Shown here piece by piece: positions 53,116 through 63,186 of a DNA stretch of 64,000 bases. The notes below the pieces were generated by a model that saw nothing but the letters and a program-made list of their open reading frames with translations, was not told the origin of the DNA and did not search any database. Numbering within the stretch: position 1 is the first letter of the stretch; each line of letters opens with the position of its first letter. The position numbers were made by a program, and so were the translations under genes. The stretch is from Tretioscincus oriximinensis. Taxonomy: Eukaryota > Chordata > Lepidosauria > Squamata > Gymnophthalmidae. The stretch is from NCBI GenBank assembly GCA_022410635.1, contig JAJVDF010000359.1, positions 398,118-462,117 on the forward strand. Reading direction: 5' to 3'.

Positions 53116-53654
53116 GGTGAGGAATCGTGTGGCCTCTCCAGACTGGCAAGTCTCAACAACCAAGCATTATGAGTAATGACTATGCAATCGCTGTTGCATG
53201 AGCGCAAGGCAGGAGATACCTTTGAGTTATGGAGGTGGTTCCTAAGAATACCAAGGGCAGGGAGAAGAACAAATTGTTCAGCCCTGGTATCAAATGATCC
53301 TTAATTGCTTCCTTGGGCAACCTTGGCTAACGAGAGCTTCTCGTGGTTTGGGGCATGAGAAATGAGCNAGTGGAGGAACGGAAAAATGCATTTTGCTCCG
53401 CACAAGAGAGACGGAAGATTCATCGACCAATAGGAGAATAGGACCAATAATTACAAATATGAGAGCTGCACTCTCCAGCCTTTCTGTGTTCTACATTCAG
53501 GGCTGCTCCTCCCTCATTGTAAGTAGATGAGAATATGTCATGTGACACACAGAACACAAAAGGCTTGGAATACAGTATTTGCATTTTTGAGATGGAGTGT
53601 TTCTACAGTGCAGGAATGCTTGTGGACCACTTAAAAGTGCTCCATACTATGTAT
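53116..53654. other. Unassigned, no gene seen
   Basis: Unique-looking sequence; nothing recognised. Confidence 0.4.
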
Positions 53655-53815
53655 GTTCCCCAGTCAAAGTACAAGAAGACACTAGTCTATGAAAGGCCGT
53701 GTTGCCTACTTTAATGAACCATGTTAGTTCATGCTGGCCATGTTAATTTGGGTCCAGAATATCTAGCAAGGGCTCTCGTAACACCTTAGAGTCTAACAGG
53801 AAAAAGGTGGACAGA
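53655..53815. mobile_element. Inverted Penelope 3' fragments
   Basis: Plus-oriented 'actagtctatgaaaggccgt' then minus-oriented 'gcaagggctctcgtaacacc' plus 'ttagagtctaacaggaaaaa'. The pieces are small and decayed. Confidence 0.5.
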
Positions 53816-53989
53816 AGGAGATTTCGTAGACAATGTCTTAGAAGTACAACTTTGTTAAAATTTAAAAGCCTTCTTTACAGCCTCAAACTCCTGAAACGGA
53901 AGATATTTTTTCTGTTTTTTCTTTCTTTTTTAAATGGAGTCTTTGTAACTCACAGGATAAAAGGGAGGGGGAATAGTGGAGAAGCAGAG

Positions 53990-54075
53990 AGAAAAGGCAG
54001 CAACCAATGGCAGGAGACAAACAGTGTTTTCTTGCAACTTGTGGCTCCCAAAGCATCCTGGGATCTGTAGTGAAA
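53990..54075. promoter_or_regulatory. CCAAT box and ZNF143-type motif
   Basis: 'aaccaatgg' at 54001-54009 lies 44 bp from a minus-strand ACTACAGATCCCAGGATGC (54053-54071), close to the known ZNF143/Staf consensus (ACTACA..TCCCAG.ATGC). No start site or gene is evident, and transposons can carry this motif. Confidence 0.4.
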
Positions 54076-54090
54076 GGCATGAGGTTTCCT

Positions 54091-54340
54091 TGACATAAGA
54101 ACATAAGAAGAGCCATCCTGGATCAGGCCGCAGCCCATCAAGTCCAGCATTCTGTGTCACACAGAGGCCCACCAGATGCCCCTGGGCAGTCCGAACAGAG
54201 GAAAGCAAAATATGCTGCTCCTGTTCGTGACTCCCTGCAAATGGTATTTCAAGAGTCCTGCCTGTTGCTCCATCCCGGAGGCTACATCCAGACAACTATC
54301 TTAGTATCCATTTATACTCTTAGTGTCCATAAACCTGTCT
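54091..54340 (-). mobile_element. CR1 3' end
   Basis: ACATAAGAACATAAGAAGAG through 'tgtccataaacctgtct'. Confidence 0.9.
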
Positions 54341-54419
54341 ATTTTTGCTACATATCCAGGGGAAAGAAAGAAGCACTTGGGCTCCCCGCTATGGTAAGTG
54401 CTTTGTTCCATCCATGATG

Positions 54420-54615
54420 AGTGAGTCCTGTCCCCACTGAGCTTTATTCTGGGCCACATCTCGGTACAGAACTTGGCCATCCACATGCCAGTGTAGACTA
54501 TGGTAGATCCCATTCAGGGCCTGCCATAGTTTACATTAATATATAGATGGCAGGTTTCTATTCCAAAATTATTCCAAGACCAGAATAAGGCTCAATGGGT
54601 GCAAGACCTGAGAAA
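54420..54615. mobile_element. Palindromic MITE family B, copy 4
   Basis: The left arm 'gagctttattctgggccaca' / 'ccacatgccagtgtagacta' and right arm 'ctgccatagtttacattaat' / 'accagaataaggctcaatgg' face each other. Confidence 0.75.
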
Positions 54616-54634
54616 TAGCAGTGCAACAGACAGA

Positions 54635-54860
54635 NATGTAGTTAGAATCTGTCAGTGCTGGATTCGTATCTGGTAGTCTCTGGGTTTGATTCCATCCTCC
54701 TCCATGGGTAATCTTGGGCCAGTCATAGTTCTTTAACTCTCTCAGCCCCACTTACTTCACAGGGCGTCTGTTGTGGAAAAAGCAACAAAAGCTATATGTC
54801 CTTTGGTGAAATAGTATTTCAAAGACGACGACAACGATGATGATGCATGAAAGGCAGGAG
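54635..54860 (+). mobile_element. Sauria-type SINE
   Basis: 'tctctgggtttgattccatc' (B-box-like), 'atcttgggccagtcatagtt', 'ctctctcagccccacttact', 'gtctgttgtggaaaaagcaa' and a GATGATGATG tail. Confidence 0.78.
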
Positions 54861-54894
54861 TTTAGAGGAATATTTAGATCAGACCCCGAAGCAC

Positions 54895-55015
54895 AATGTA
54901 TTCTTGATTATACACATAACATTATATATATATAGTTATATATAAACATTATATATGTGTATATATACATAACTATATATGTGTATATCTAGTTATATAT
55001 ACACATAACATTAAC
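54895..55015. repeat. TA/ATGTG-rich imperfect tandem repeat
   Basis: Repeated 'acataac.ttatatat' and 'atatgtgtatat' blocks. Cruciform-prone. Confidence 0.85.
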
Positions 55016-55468
55016 ATATCATGCAGGAGCAATATCCAGAGGGTGGGCTTTTAACATATTGGAAATGGGCCTTTCAAATGCAGCAGTGGAATTATCCTAA
55101 TCACAGGCAAGGAGCCATTTGAAAATCCCTGGGAATGCCAAATCTGGAGATAGCGAAGGCCTTTCTCTTTGAGAGCACGCATCNGGATGGTGCATGCTAG
55201 GGCAGGCTGCACCGCTTGGAAACATGCTAGCGGAGCCAAAGGCAGGCTTTAGGGTGTGTCTTTAGGAGATTAAGATGCCAAATCCAAGGAGTGGGCAGAA
55301 GATCAAAGCCTTGCAAGTCCTGAAGTTAATGGGATGATCGGCTTATTAAGAAATCTACAGAAAAGTCATTAATTGACTGGTGGTGCAGAATTTCAATCAG
55401 AAGCTTTACCAATGCCTGAAAATCATCCCCTTGATATTACTGGCTGGAAAACCAATATAACACTGGGC
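55016..55468. other. Unassigned, no gene seen
   Basis: Unique-looking sequence; nothing recognised. Confidence 0.4.
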
Positions 55469-55579
55469 TAGGCTGGCCAGATGACCCCTTTGGGGGCAGG
55501 GAACCTGGTTTGGGAGTGTCTATCCCACCCTCCCTGTGGGCCCCCCGATTTCCCCATCTTTTGCTGAGGAATTTTTTAA

Positions 55580-55650
<71 letters not shown>

Positions 55651-55672
55651 TAAAAATAAAAATAAAAATAAA

Positions 55673-55729
<57 letters not shown>

Positions 55730-55995
55730 TTTTAAAAAATCACTGCACCACCAATAGGGGCCACTGGCAACTGGGACCAGCTCCTAAAGGCAGGCTTCCC
55801 TCAGTAAAAAAAATAAAAAATGCAAATTTCTCATGCATTTTGAAAAATTATTGCGCACTTCAAAAAATTCTTGCATGCTTTGCAGATTTCTTGGGCAGGG
55901 ATTTCAGAGGGGTATGCATGTTGGGTTTATGAATATGCAAATTAGCATGAATATTAATTATCCCAGTTTGGGACTCAGAAAATCTGGTCAATCTA
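55469..55995 (+). mobile_element. MITE family A long form with expanded microsatellite
   Basis: TAGGCTGGCCAGATGACCCC to AATCTGGTCAATCTA. The order is the same as at 23349-23794: 'aaatcactgcaccaccaata', 'aattctt.catgctttgcag', then ATGCAAAT (55935-55942). The homopolymer centre has become a long AAT/AAATA microsatellite (55576-55730). Confidence 0.85.
55576..55730. repeat. (AAT)n/(AAATAA)n microsatellite
   Basis: About 155 bp of near-pure repeat inside the MITE. It probably grew from the A-rich centre of the element. Confidence 0.97.
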
Positions 55996-56691
55996 GACCG
56001 GAGCAGTAATGCAATTAAAAGCTTATGTGTTCCCCACCACACACTTTCTATGAGCCAATTGTCTGCTGGGGTGCCCGTAGAGCAGCATCTGCAAAGGCCA
56101 ATCAAAATGGGCTCTACAGTTCTAAGAAGCTTTTTGGATATGAGAAAATAATCTTGGATTCTTTAAGGAAAGTTTAGTGAGACAGAGGGAGAATTTGTGA
56201 TTATTTTGGCAATTGGTGATAAGTTATTGATGGAAGGAAAGAAGGGGTTGAAGATATAGGCAGAGATAAATTAAATGAACTTGTTAAAAGGGATAAAGTA
56301 ATGAAGTTATCACAGCATTAAAAATGGTGTGGGCAAACAGGCAGGTCCAAATGGATTTACTGCAGTTTATAACACCGACGTATTGAAGATTCTTAAAATG
56401 TTTTGAATTGTATTGAAACAATAAGGTGTTTTAAGGCTCAAAAATGGGAAGGAAAGAAGGAAGAAACAAAGAGGGATGAAAGGGAAAGAGAGAAAAAAGA
56501 AGGAAGGAAGGAAGGAAATAGTATAAAGAACAGATATGGAACCAGAGTTCTGGTGCTTAATATTAAAAAGGTTGCAGAGCAGATACCCGAGGGAAAGATG
56601 TCAGGAGCTGGACAGGGGTTGGAGCAGAAAAATTAGTCTGCCTGCACCCCAGGTGCCTTCTAGGTGCCTTCAAGGAGACAACCTCTCTTTC
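55996..56691. other. Unassigned, with a purine tract
   Basis: A GGAAGAAAGG-type tract lies at 56445-56518. Nothing else is recognised. Confidence 0.45.
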
Positions 56692-57021
56692 AAGTGTACA
56701 AAATCATGCATGGGATGGACAGGGTGAATAGAGAAAAAATGTTTTCTCTGTCACACAGCACTAGGACCAGGGGGCCCTCCTTGAAACTGATGGGTAGAAA
56801 AGGAAAGTATTTTTTTCACCCAGAGGGTCCTCAGCCTGTGGAACTGACTTCCTGAAGAGATGGTGGTAGCTAACAGCTTGGATAGCTTCAAGACAGGACT
56901 AGCAGGTTCAGGGACACCAAGGGGGTATAAATGGGACTAGGATGGGTGTCTGGATGCTGCCTCTGGGTTGGAACAACTTGCAGGACTCCTGAAATACCAT
57001 TTGCAGGGAGTCATGAACAGG
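56692..57021 (+). mobile_element. CR1 ORF2 end and 3' UTR, truncated at its 3' side
   Basis: 'gtgtacaaaatcatgcatgg' (VYKIMHGMDRVNREKMFSLS) through 'tttgcagggagtcatgaaca', cut by a MITE half. Confidence 0.88.
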
Positions 57022-57075
57022 AAACCCCCAAAAACGCGTTTTCAACCTCCCCAAAAGGGTCATCTGGTCAGCCTA
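57022..57075. mobile_element. MITE family A, right end only
   Basis: 'aaaacgcgttttcaacctcc' to GGTCATCTGGTCAGCCTA. The left part is absent; its junction with CR1 is direct. Confidence 0.8.
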
Positions 57076-57214
57076 CTTGAGGCCCTATTGGCTGGCTCCT
57101 CCAGCCTTACCCCCTCCCAACTAGGGTATATGGAAGCCACGCCCCTGTCCAGGCCTGCTGTCCCCCCTCCCTCTGGGATTAAACAGTAAGTATAAAACAA
57201 AATGCAAACCTTTA

Positions 57215-57425
57215 AAATGGGCAAACGCCACAGTCGCTTCCTGGTTTGATTCCACATTCCTCCATGAAATCAGCTGGGTGATCTTGGGTGAGTCACAGTT
57301 CTTAAGGACTCTCTCGGCCCCACCTACTTAACAGGGTGTCCGTTGTGGAGAAATAAACGAAATCTATGCGTACCCCCTTTGGTGAAAGGGATGTTAGAAA
57401 TTCATCATCATCANCATCATCATTA
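57215..57425 (+). mobile_element. Sauria-type SINE
   Basis: 'cctggtttgattccacattc' (B-box-like), 'gatcttgggtgagtcacagt', 'ctctcggccccacctactta', and a CATCATCATCAT tail. Confidence 0.75.
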
Positions 57426-57457
57426 TATAATGATGTATATATAATATAATAAGTAGT

Positions 57458-57543
57458 GATTTATATGCTTGTTGTCCATAAACTTATTATAATTATATAT
57501 TTATATAATTATAATAGGTTTATGGACAACAAGCATATAAATC
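57458..57543. repeat. Near-perfect palindrome with 42-bp arms
   Basis: Arms 57458-57499 and 57502-57543 are inverse complements with one mismatch and a 2-nt spacer. The outer part is CR1 3' UTR sequence (tttatggacaacaagcatat) in both directions. Confidence 0.92.
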
Positions 57544-57750
57544 CCTACTAGGGTGTGTCTTTTGAAACTGCCTCTGGGATGGAACAACAGGCAGTACTTG
57601 TGAAATACCATTTGCAGGGAGTCGAGAGTAGGGGAAGATTTTGACTTCTGTTCATGCTGCTCAGGGGCCATTGGGGGGCCTCTGTGTGAGACAGAAGGCT
57701 GGACTAGATTGTCTCCGGCCCCATTCAGCAGGGCTCCTCTTATGTTCTTA
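57514..57750 (+). mobile_element. CR1 3' UTR
   Basis: 'ggtttatggacaacaagcat' through 'ggctcctcttatgttcttag'. Its left end forms one arm of the palindrome. Confidence 0.88.
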
Positions 57751-57751
57751 G

Positions 57752-57840
57752 TGTTCCATCCTAATAACCATTGATATACCCGCCTTCCACCAATTTATCT
57801 AACCCTATTTTGAAGCTATCCAGGCTGCTAGCATATCTCT
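57752..57840 (-). mobile_element. CR1 3' UTR fragment
   Basis: 'ttccatcctaataaccattg' to 'agctatccaggctgctagca' in reverse order. Confidence 0.7.
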
Positions 57841-58390
57841 GCGGCAATGCCAGCAATTTTGGGTGAGATTTATTTAAATAAATAAACATGAATCTATTTT
57901 TTAAAGTTCCGTCCAATCGTAGTGAGACAATTTCCGAGAGAACGGATGGGTCCCTCTGCTACGTAAGTATTTGCTGCTCTCACAGCTGTTCTGACCAAAA
58001 GTCATGCCTGGCCTGCTATAGGAAGCTGCGGATAATTTTAGATGCATTTGTCTGTTTTTATGTTTACCCCAAGTGCAAACTCAAAATACCATCTGTNAGC
58101 TTACATGCAAGAATGTGCAACCAGCCTCATTGGAACGGACCTCATCACAAATCTAATCCTCTATTGTCCTGCCAAGGCCGGATTCGTATTAAGGGGGGAA
58201 AGCGAATTGGAAAACAGGGAAGCAAAGGATTCCTTCTTCCCTGGCCCATTTTGGCCCTAATCCTGCGGTGCAACAGGGCAGGGAAACAATGGAGCTGCAC
58301 AGAGCACCCGCTGAGCATGCGCAGACAGCACACCTGCATCTCTCCTAGCCAGACGGAAAACAGCTACAATTTACTGTTCTTTTGACACAT
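57841..58390. other. Unassigned, no gene called
   Basis: A plus ORF of 165 codons (57888-58385) has no recognisable domain and contains an ambiguous base. Treated as chance. Confidence 0.35.
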
Positions 58391-59150
58391 TTTCAGAGAA
58401 ATAGCCGTGTTAGTCTAGCAGAAAGTCCAGCAAAGGAGCCAGCAGCACTTTGAGACTAACTGAGAAAAGTGGTTGACATAAGCTTTCGTAGACAGATGCT
58501 GAGGGACTCATGCCAGGGTCAGGTATGTATAGGGAAATGTGTATTGGAGAAGACAAAGCTTATGCAACTGTAGGGAGGTGTTGAATTGCAGGTTAGAAAA
58601 ACAGGTAAATAGCAGGAACTAATCTNCTTGTGTGAAAAAGTCCCTGGGGCAACAAGGNGCAATGTCTAGTAGAGAAACAATCAAGTACTTAACAGGTGTC
58701 ATAAAAATGTATAGTTGGCCAGGAAACCATTNTCTCTGTTAAGTCCTTTGCTGATGGCCTGGAACTTGTGAATGTCTTCAAGTTCTGCTGCTTCTCTTTC
58801 AAACCTTCCTTTGTAGTTTCTTTGGTTTCCTGGCCAACTATACATTCTTATGAAACCTGTNAAGTACTTGATTGCTTCTCTACTAGACATTGCCCCTTGT
58901 TGCCCCAGGGACTTTTTCACACAAGAGGATTAGTTTCTGCTATTTACCTGTTTTTCTAACCTGCAATTCAACACCTCCCTACAGTTGCATATGCTTTGTC
59001 TTCTCCCATACACATTTCCCTATAAATACCTGACCCTGGCATTAGTCCCTCAGCATCTGAAGAAGTAGACCTGTCTACGAAAGCTTATGCCAACCACTTT
59101 TCTCAAGTTAGTCTCAAAGTGCTGCTAGCTCCTTTGCTGGACTTCTTTTG
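58391..59150. mobile_element. Penelope-like element, large inverted repeat of its 3' end
   Basis: The left arm 58424-58729 (minus 3' UTR) and the right arm 58823-59143 (plus) are the same sequence in opposite directions, separated by 93 bp coding the GIY-YIG tail (minus; [20 protein letters not shown]). The left arm lacks 12 bp of the hammerhead-like motif that the right arm keeps. Confidence 0.88.
59057..59091 (+). ncRNA. Hammerhead-ribozyme-like motif, best copy
   Basis: CTGAAGA (59057-59063) matches the CUGANGA core. GTAGA/TCTAC forms stem II with a CCTG loop, GAAA is at 59079-59082, and stem III is GC-TTAT-GC. The base after stem III is C where U is needed at position 16.1, so autocleavage is doubtful. 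Penelope-like elements are known to carry such ribozymes. Confidence 0.6.
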
Positions 59151-59499
59151 GCACAGTTAGGGATTGGCTAATTTGTAACCACAGCTATTTCTGGGTATCG
59201 TGGGAGAGAGACGTCCTTTTGCCTTAAGGGCACTCAAGATTTCAGAAGGACTTCAGTTGTTTCCCTAGTAATGACNAGCCAGCCATCCAAGGGATCGGTG
59301 GAGGCTACTTGGACCCAAGGCACTTTTGCGGAATCTCAAGTTCCTTTACTCTCTTTTGTGTTCAGGCCACAGCTTCATTCCATTATTGTCTCCGTTCAAC
59401 ATCCTCCAGCCCCATACTACCTTTTCTCCTCGCAAATCTTAACAGTTTTAATTTTATAAATAACTAGTGAAATTTGTTCATTGCATTACGGTCAGGGAA
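59151..59499. other. Unassigned, no gene seen
   Basis: Unique-looking sequence; nothing recognised. Confidence 0.4.
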
Positions 59500-59660
59500 C
59501 AGGCTGCAGCCCTTCCTCCCCTTGCTCCCCTCCATGCCTCTACTCCGTCCCTCCCTTGCCCCCTCCCATCCCTTTCACTTGCTGCTTCTTTCCTTCCTTC
59601 CGTTTGCTTTTCATTCATTCCTTCTTTTATCCTTTCTGTGCTTCCTCCTTCTGCCTCTCT
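59500..59660. repeat. Pyrimidine-rich tract
   Basis: A CCTCCC/CTTCC-type run; three overlapping plus ORFs of 140-160 codons cross it and are rejected. Confidence 0.85.
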
Positions 59661-59789
59661 CCTTATCCCATTACATGTACAGAAAAATCTGTTTCAGTGG
59701 AAACAGATGTTTATTTTATTGCCCAGCCACTCACACATGTGCACACACGCAAACATACATACGCACACACATATATATACTGTCCTATA

Positions 59790-60218
59790 CCCAAAGAAGA
59801 AGAAGAAGAGCAGGGTTCTTATATCCTACTTTTCAAAACTTTCGAAGGGGCTTACAAGGGTATTTTGCCCAAAGGCTTATATTCTGTGATGGTTCCCATT
59901 TATCTACTTGCCATCAGTTGCAATTTCTTGCAATTTTTGCTTTCAAATAGCTGGGTTGGCTAGAGCTCCAGATTAGTGGGAGTATGATAACCCAGTTTTG
60001 GGGTGCCTCCTGGTTTTTGCTGAGGAAACATTTTTCAAAAAAATATATTTTTTTTTCCTCAGCAAAAACTGGGAGGCACCCCAAAACCGTTTTTTCAACC
60101 CCNCCAAAAGGGGTCATCTGGTCAGCCTAGTGGAAGGTGCTAACTCCTCCCCACGTCCAACATAGGGCTTCAAAACCTGATCTCCCAGATCATTTCCTTA
60201 GCGACTGAGCCATTCTCA
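59790..60218 (-). mobile_element. tRNA-SINE family S1, full length, split by a MITE
   Basis: It starts GAAGAAGAAGAAGAGCAGGG, then 'ggcttacaagggtattttgc', 'tgggttggctagagctc'. The MITE interrupts at about 59977 and the SINE resumes 'gtggaaggtgctaactcctc', ending in the tRNA head (minus: 'aatggctcagtcgctaagga'). It shows family A MITEs active after S1. Confidence 0.85.
59977..60129. mobile_element. MITE family A short form, left terminus lost
   Basis: The inner left arm ('taacccagttttggggtgcc') and the full right arm to GGTCATCTGGTCAGCCTA. TAGTGG flanks both sides of the insertion, part of the probable duplication. Confidence 0.82.
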
Positions 60219-60221
60219 GGG

Positions 60222-60510
60222 CAGATCACAATAATATAAAAAAAACAGATTAAAATAGAACAATTGAAAACAGTGTCTTCAGTGAGGGGGGAATTTTTGG
60301 CTCAGACGAAGCAGAGGGTGAACTGTTGTGTACTCACCAGGCACCTGAATGTGTGCATCGTAGCTGCCTAGCTGCAGCTTCCAAACTGTCTTCAAGGGTA
60401 GCCCCACGTAGAGTGCATTGCAATAGAGCAGTCTAGAAGTTATGAGAGCATGGAGCTCTGTGAACAAGTGGTTCCTGCTCATGTTGTCAATCTTAAGGCT
60501 TTAGCCGGAT
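60222..60510 (-). mobile_element. L2 LINE reverse transcriptase end
   Basis: The minus frame reads ITSRLLYCNALYVGLPLKTV (60279-60482), the L2 C-terminal signature, then becomes unrelated. Confidence 0.78.
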
Positions 60511-60524
60511 CCCAACCGATGAGT

Positions 60525-61890
60525 AAAACAATTTTTAAAAAAAATTCAAAAAAGTAATTTTTCACAAACAAATTATAAATTTTGATCATAATACAAAAAA
60601 ACTTGATATTATATATTTTACAACATCTTCCAGCAAACATACAAGTCATTAATACAATAAAATAGGCTTACAAGAAATTTAGAACTTATGAGAAAAGAGA
60701 AAGAAAAAAGAAAGAAAGAACGAAATCCAAAAACAAAGGGAAGAAAAGAACAAAAGCTTATTTATAAATCTAAATAAACTCAGGGTTTTTTTCAACTTAG
60801 CTTATTCATTTCTTCTAACCAACGGCCAAATATATATATATAAATTCCTTTTATTTATTTATTAACTAACTAACCTCTATTTCCTTATATAGTTTTTATC
60901 TACTGTATATTCTTATATTCCTATTACATACTAGGAGATTCTCCCAAAGTCTGTCTATTTCATAACCTCCTATACTACTTTCAATTCTATCCCTCTTATC
61001 TTTTATTATATCAAACTGCAATTTATCAAGAATATAATGATGCCATTTTTAATGTTCCACTGAGTTGCATCTTTCCACCCAGATGCTATAGTTGATTGTG
61101 CAGCAGTTCACAGTTGTTGTATTATATACACCTCATCCTCAGGTAAATTAAAATTATCAAAGATAAGCAAAGATACCGCACTCCTGTAATGATTTCGCAC
61201 ATAAGTAATATATCAGATCTATGCTGGCATGGATGTCCAAATAGGGGGACTCTTATACATATGATGTATCGAAATAGCAGCATATTGGAGTCAGATTGTA
61301 CTTGAGATCAATGAAATTTTGGAACTTAATATAAGAAGAACAAAGAAAAATTGTATTATGGCAATAGTAGATAATGTACCAAGGGGTATTCAATATTTGG
61401 TAAAAAATATGATTTGGGCATACCAATTAAGTATTGCAAGGGGTTGGAAGGATAAATCCCAATGGACCATCTCCCGCTGGTATGAATATCTAGGGGAGTT
61501 TATGACCTTCGACGCTATTAGAGAAAGAAGAATGCGAAATGCTGGGATGAGAACATCAACACTATGGACTGAAAATTGGCATAGACTGATAAGATTTGGT
61601 ATTGAGAGTGCAAGAGATGAACTTCTGGCGAACACGATACAGATGCTATTGAACCAGAGACTGCTACAGTGAACCCTGAATGATCCTATTGGGGAGGGGG
61701 TTTGGGGGGGATAATATGTACAATTTGTAAATTGAAAATTGAATTTAAAAAAATTTGAAAAAAAAAGATAAGCAATAAACAATTTTCTTGAGTCCAAACA
61801 TAATTTCTTTCCATTATCATATTTATTTGTCCTGTTATCATCCTCCAAAACAAATGTATCTTTTCTTTAAGCCATTTTCTTCCACACATC
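60525..61890 (-). mobile_element. L1 LINE 3' part, interrupted by a second L1
   Basis: A minus-strand L1 ORF2 tail (RMITGQINMIMERNYVW at 61790-61880; ASGWKDATQW near 61050-61090) and an AT-rich 3' UTR to about 60525. It is split by a plus L1 at 61171-61763; removing that and one copy of the duplication rejoins it. Confidence 0.72.
61171..61763 (+). mobile_element. 5'-truncated L1 LINE nested in an older L1
   Basis: The ORF2 end (frame 61319-61672; ARGWKDKSQWTISRWYEYLG … EFMTFDAIRERRMRNAG) is preceded by a CWHGC…GTLIHM cysteine-rich remnant. The tail is A-rich (61747-61763). It is flanked by AAAGATAAGCAA (61159-61170 and 61764-61775), a 12-bp target duplication. Confidence 0.88.
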
Positions 61891-62372
61891 ATTTATATCA
61901 GTCCGGTGGGGGAATCAAAAGAGCCATATTGCCTTTCCAACCCAGCAGAAGCACTTGGCACCCACTAATAATATCAAAAAAATAGATGCAAGGCAGACAG
62001 ACCATGAATAATTCAGGGGAAATGGAGGCAGATGGGGAAGTTGTAGGACTTATCCTTTTGCTGCCAGTTTTGCTCTCTTGATGAATCCGGCAAATTGACC
62101 TCCGTAAGGACATCTGGAATTTAAGAAGATGATGAGCAATAGGCTATAGCTGGGTACATTTGGAAAGAGACGGTGGTTTCGAACGGCCAAGAGGTACCCT
62201 GAGGTTGCATTTTGAGGAAGGAAACTTTCTTTCCTGGAGTGGAGACAGAAAACCTTTCAAGTGTGATTTGATTCAGCTGCGTCTGCAGAACTGAGTAACT
62301 GGAGACCAGGAACTCCATGGAGTCAGTGGCAAACTGGCCAGGATACCAGCCCCTGATGAAGTGGGCCCTCCC
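61891..62372. other. Unassigned, no gene seen
   Basis: Unique-looking sequence; nothing recognised. Confidence 0.4.
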
Positions 62373-63186
62373 TACATAAGAACCTAAGAGGAGCCCTGCT
62401 GAATCGGGCTGGAGCCCACCTAGTCCAGCCTTCTGATTCACTCAGTGGGCCACCAATTGTACCTGGGCAGCCTGGAACAGAAGAAGGCAAAATATACACC
62501 TTTTCTCCATGCCCTGCAAATGGTATTTCAGGAATCCTGCCTGTTGCTCAATCACAGAAGTAGTATCAAGACAACCATCCTAGTAGCTACTTATACCCTT
62601 GGTGTCCATGAACCTGTGTAGTCCTGTCTTAAAGCTGTCCAAGCTGCCCAGTGCATCTGGTGGGCCTCTGTGTGACACAGAATGCTGGACTTGATGGGCT
62701 GTGGCCTAATCCAGTATGGCTCTTCTTATGTTCTTATGTAGCTACCACCACCAGTTCTGGAAGCAAATTCCACAGGCCGATGACCCTTTGGGTGAAAAAA
62801 TACTTTCCCTCGTCTGTCCTCACTCTTCTGCCCATCGGTTTCAAGGAAGGCCCCCTGGTCCTAGTATTATGCGATACAGAAAACAACTTTTCTCTATTCA
62901 CCTTATCCATCCCATGCATGATTTTGTACACTTCAATCAGATCACCTCTCAAACTTGTTTTCAATTCCTTTCCTAATTATTCCTAACACTGAATTTATTT
63001 TTTTCACTGTTGGTGCCCACTGGGACGATACTTTCATTGAACTGTCCACCAGCACCCCAAGGTCCCTTTCCTGCTCTGTCACGGAAAGCTTGGTTCTCTT
63101 CAGTCGGCAGGAGTAACTGGGCATCTTTGCCCCAATGTGTATGCCTTTGCTCTTGCTTAAGCTGAAGTGCATTTGCCACTTTGGGG
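62373..63186 (-). mobile_element. CR1 LINE, 3' end to ORF2, with nested CR1
   Basis: The reverse CR1 begins 'ctacataagaacctaagagg'. It is interrupted at 62647-62740 and continues through the 3' UTR to 'ttcaatcagatcacctctca'. After a deletion near 62955 it resumes in the thumb region (TEQERDLGVLVDSSMK; WQMHFSLSKSKGIHIG). Confidence 0.85.
62647..62740 (+). mobile_element. CR1 3' terminus inserted into a CR1 of opposite orientation
   Basis: 'cagtgcatctggtgggcctc' to TTCTTATGTTCTTATGT in plus orientation. The host copy continues with 'agctaccaccacc', and no target duplication is visible, as usual for CR1. Confidence 0.88.
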
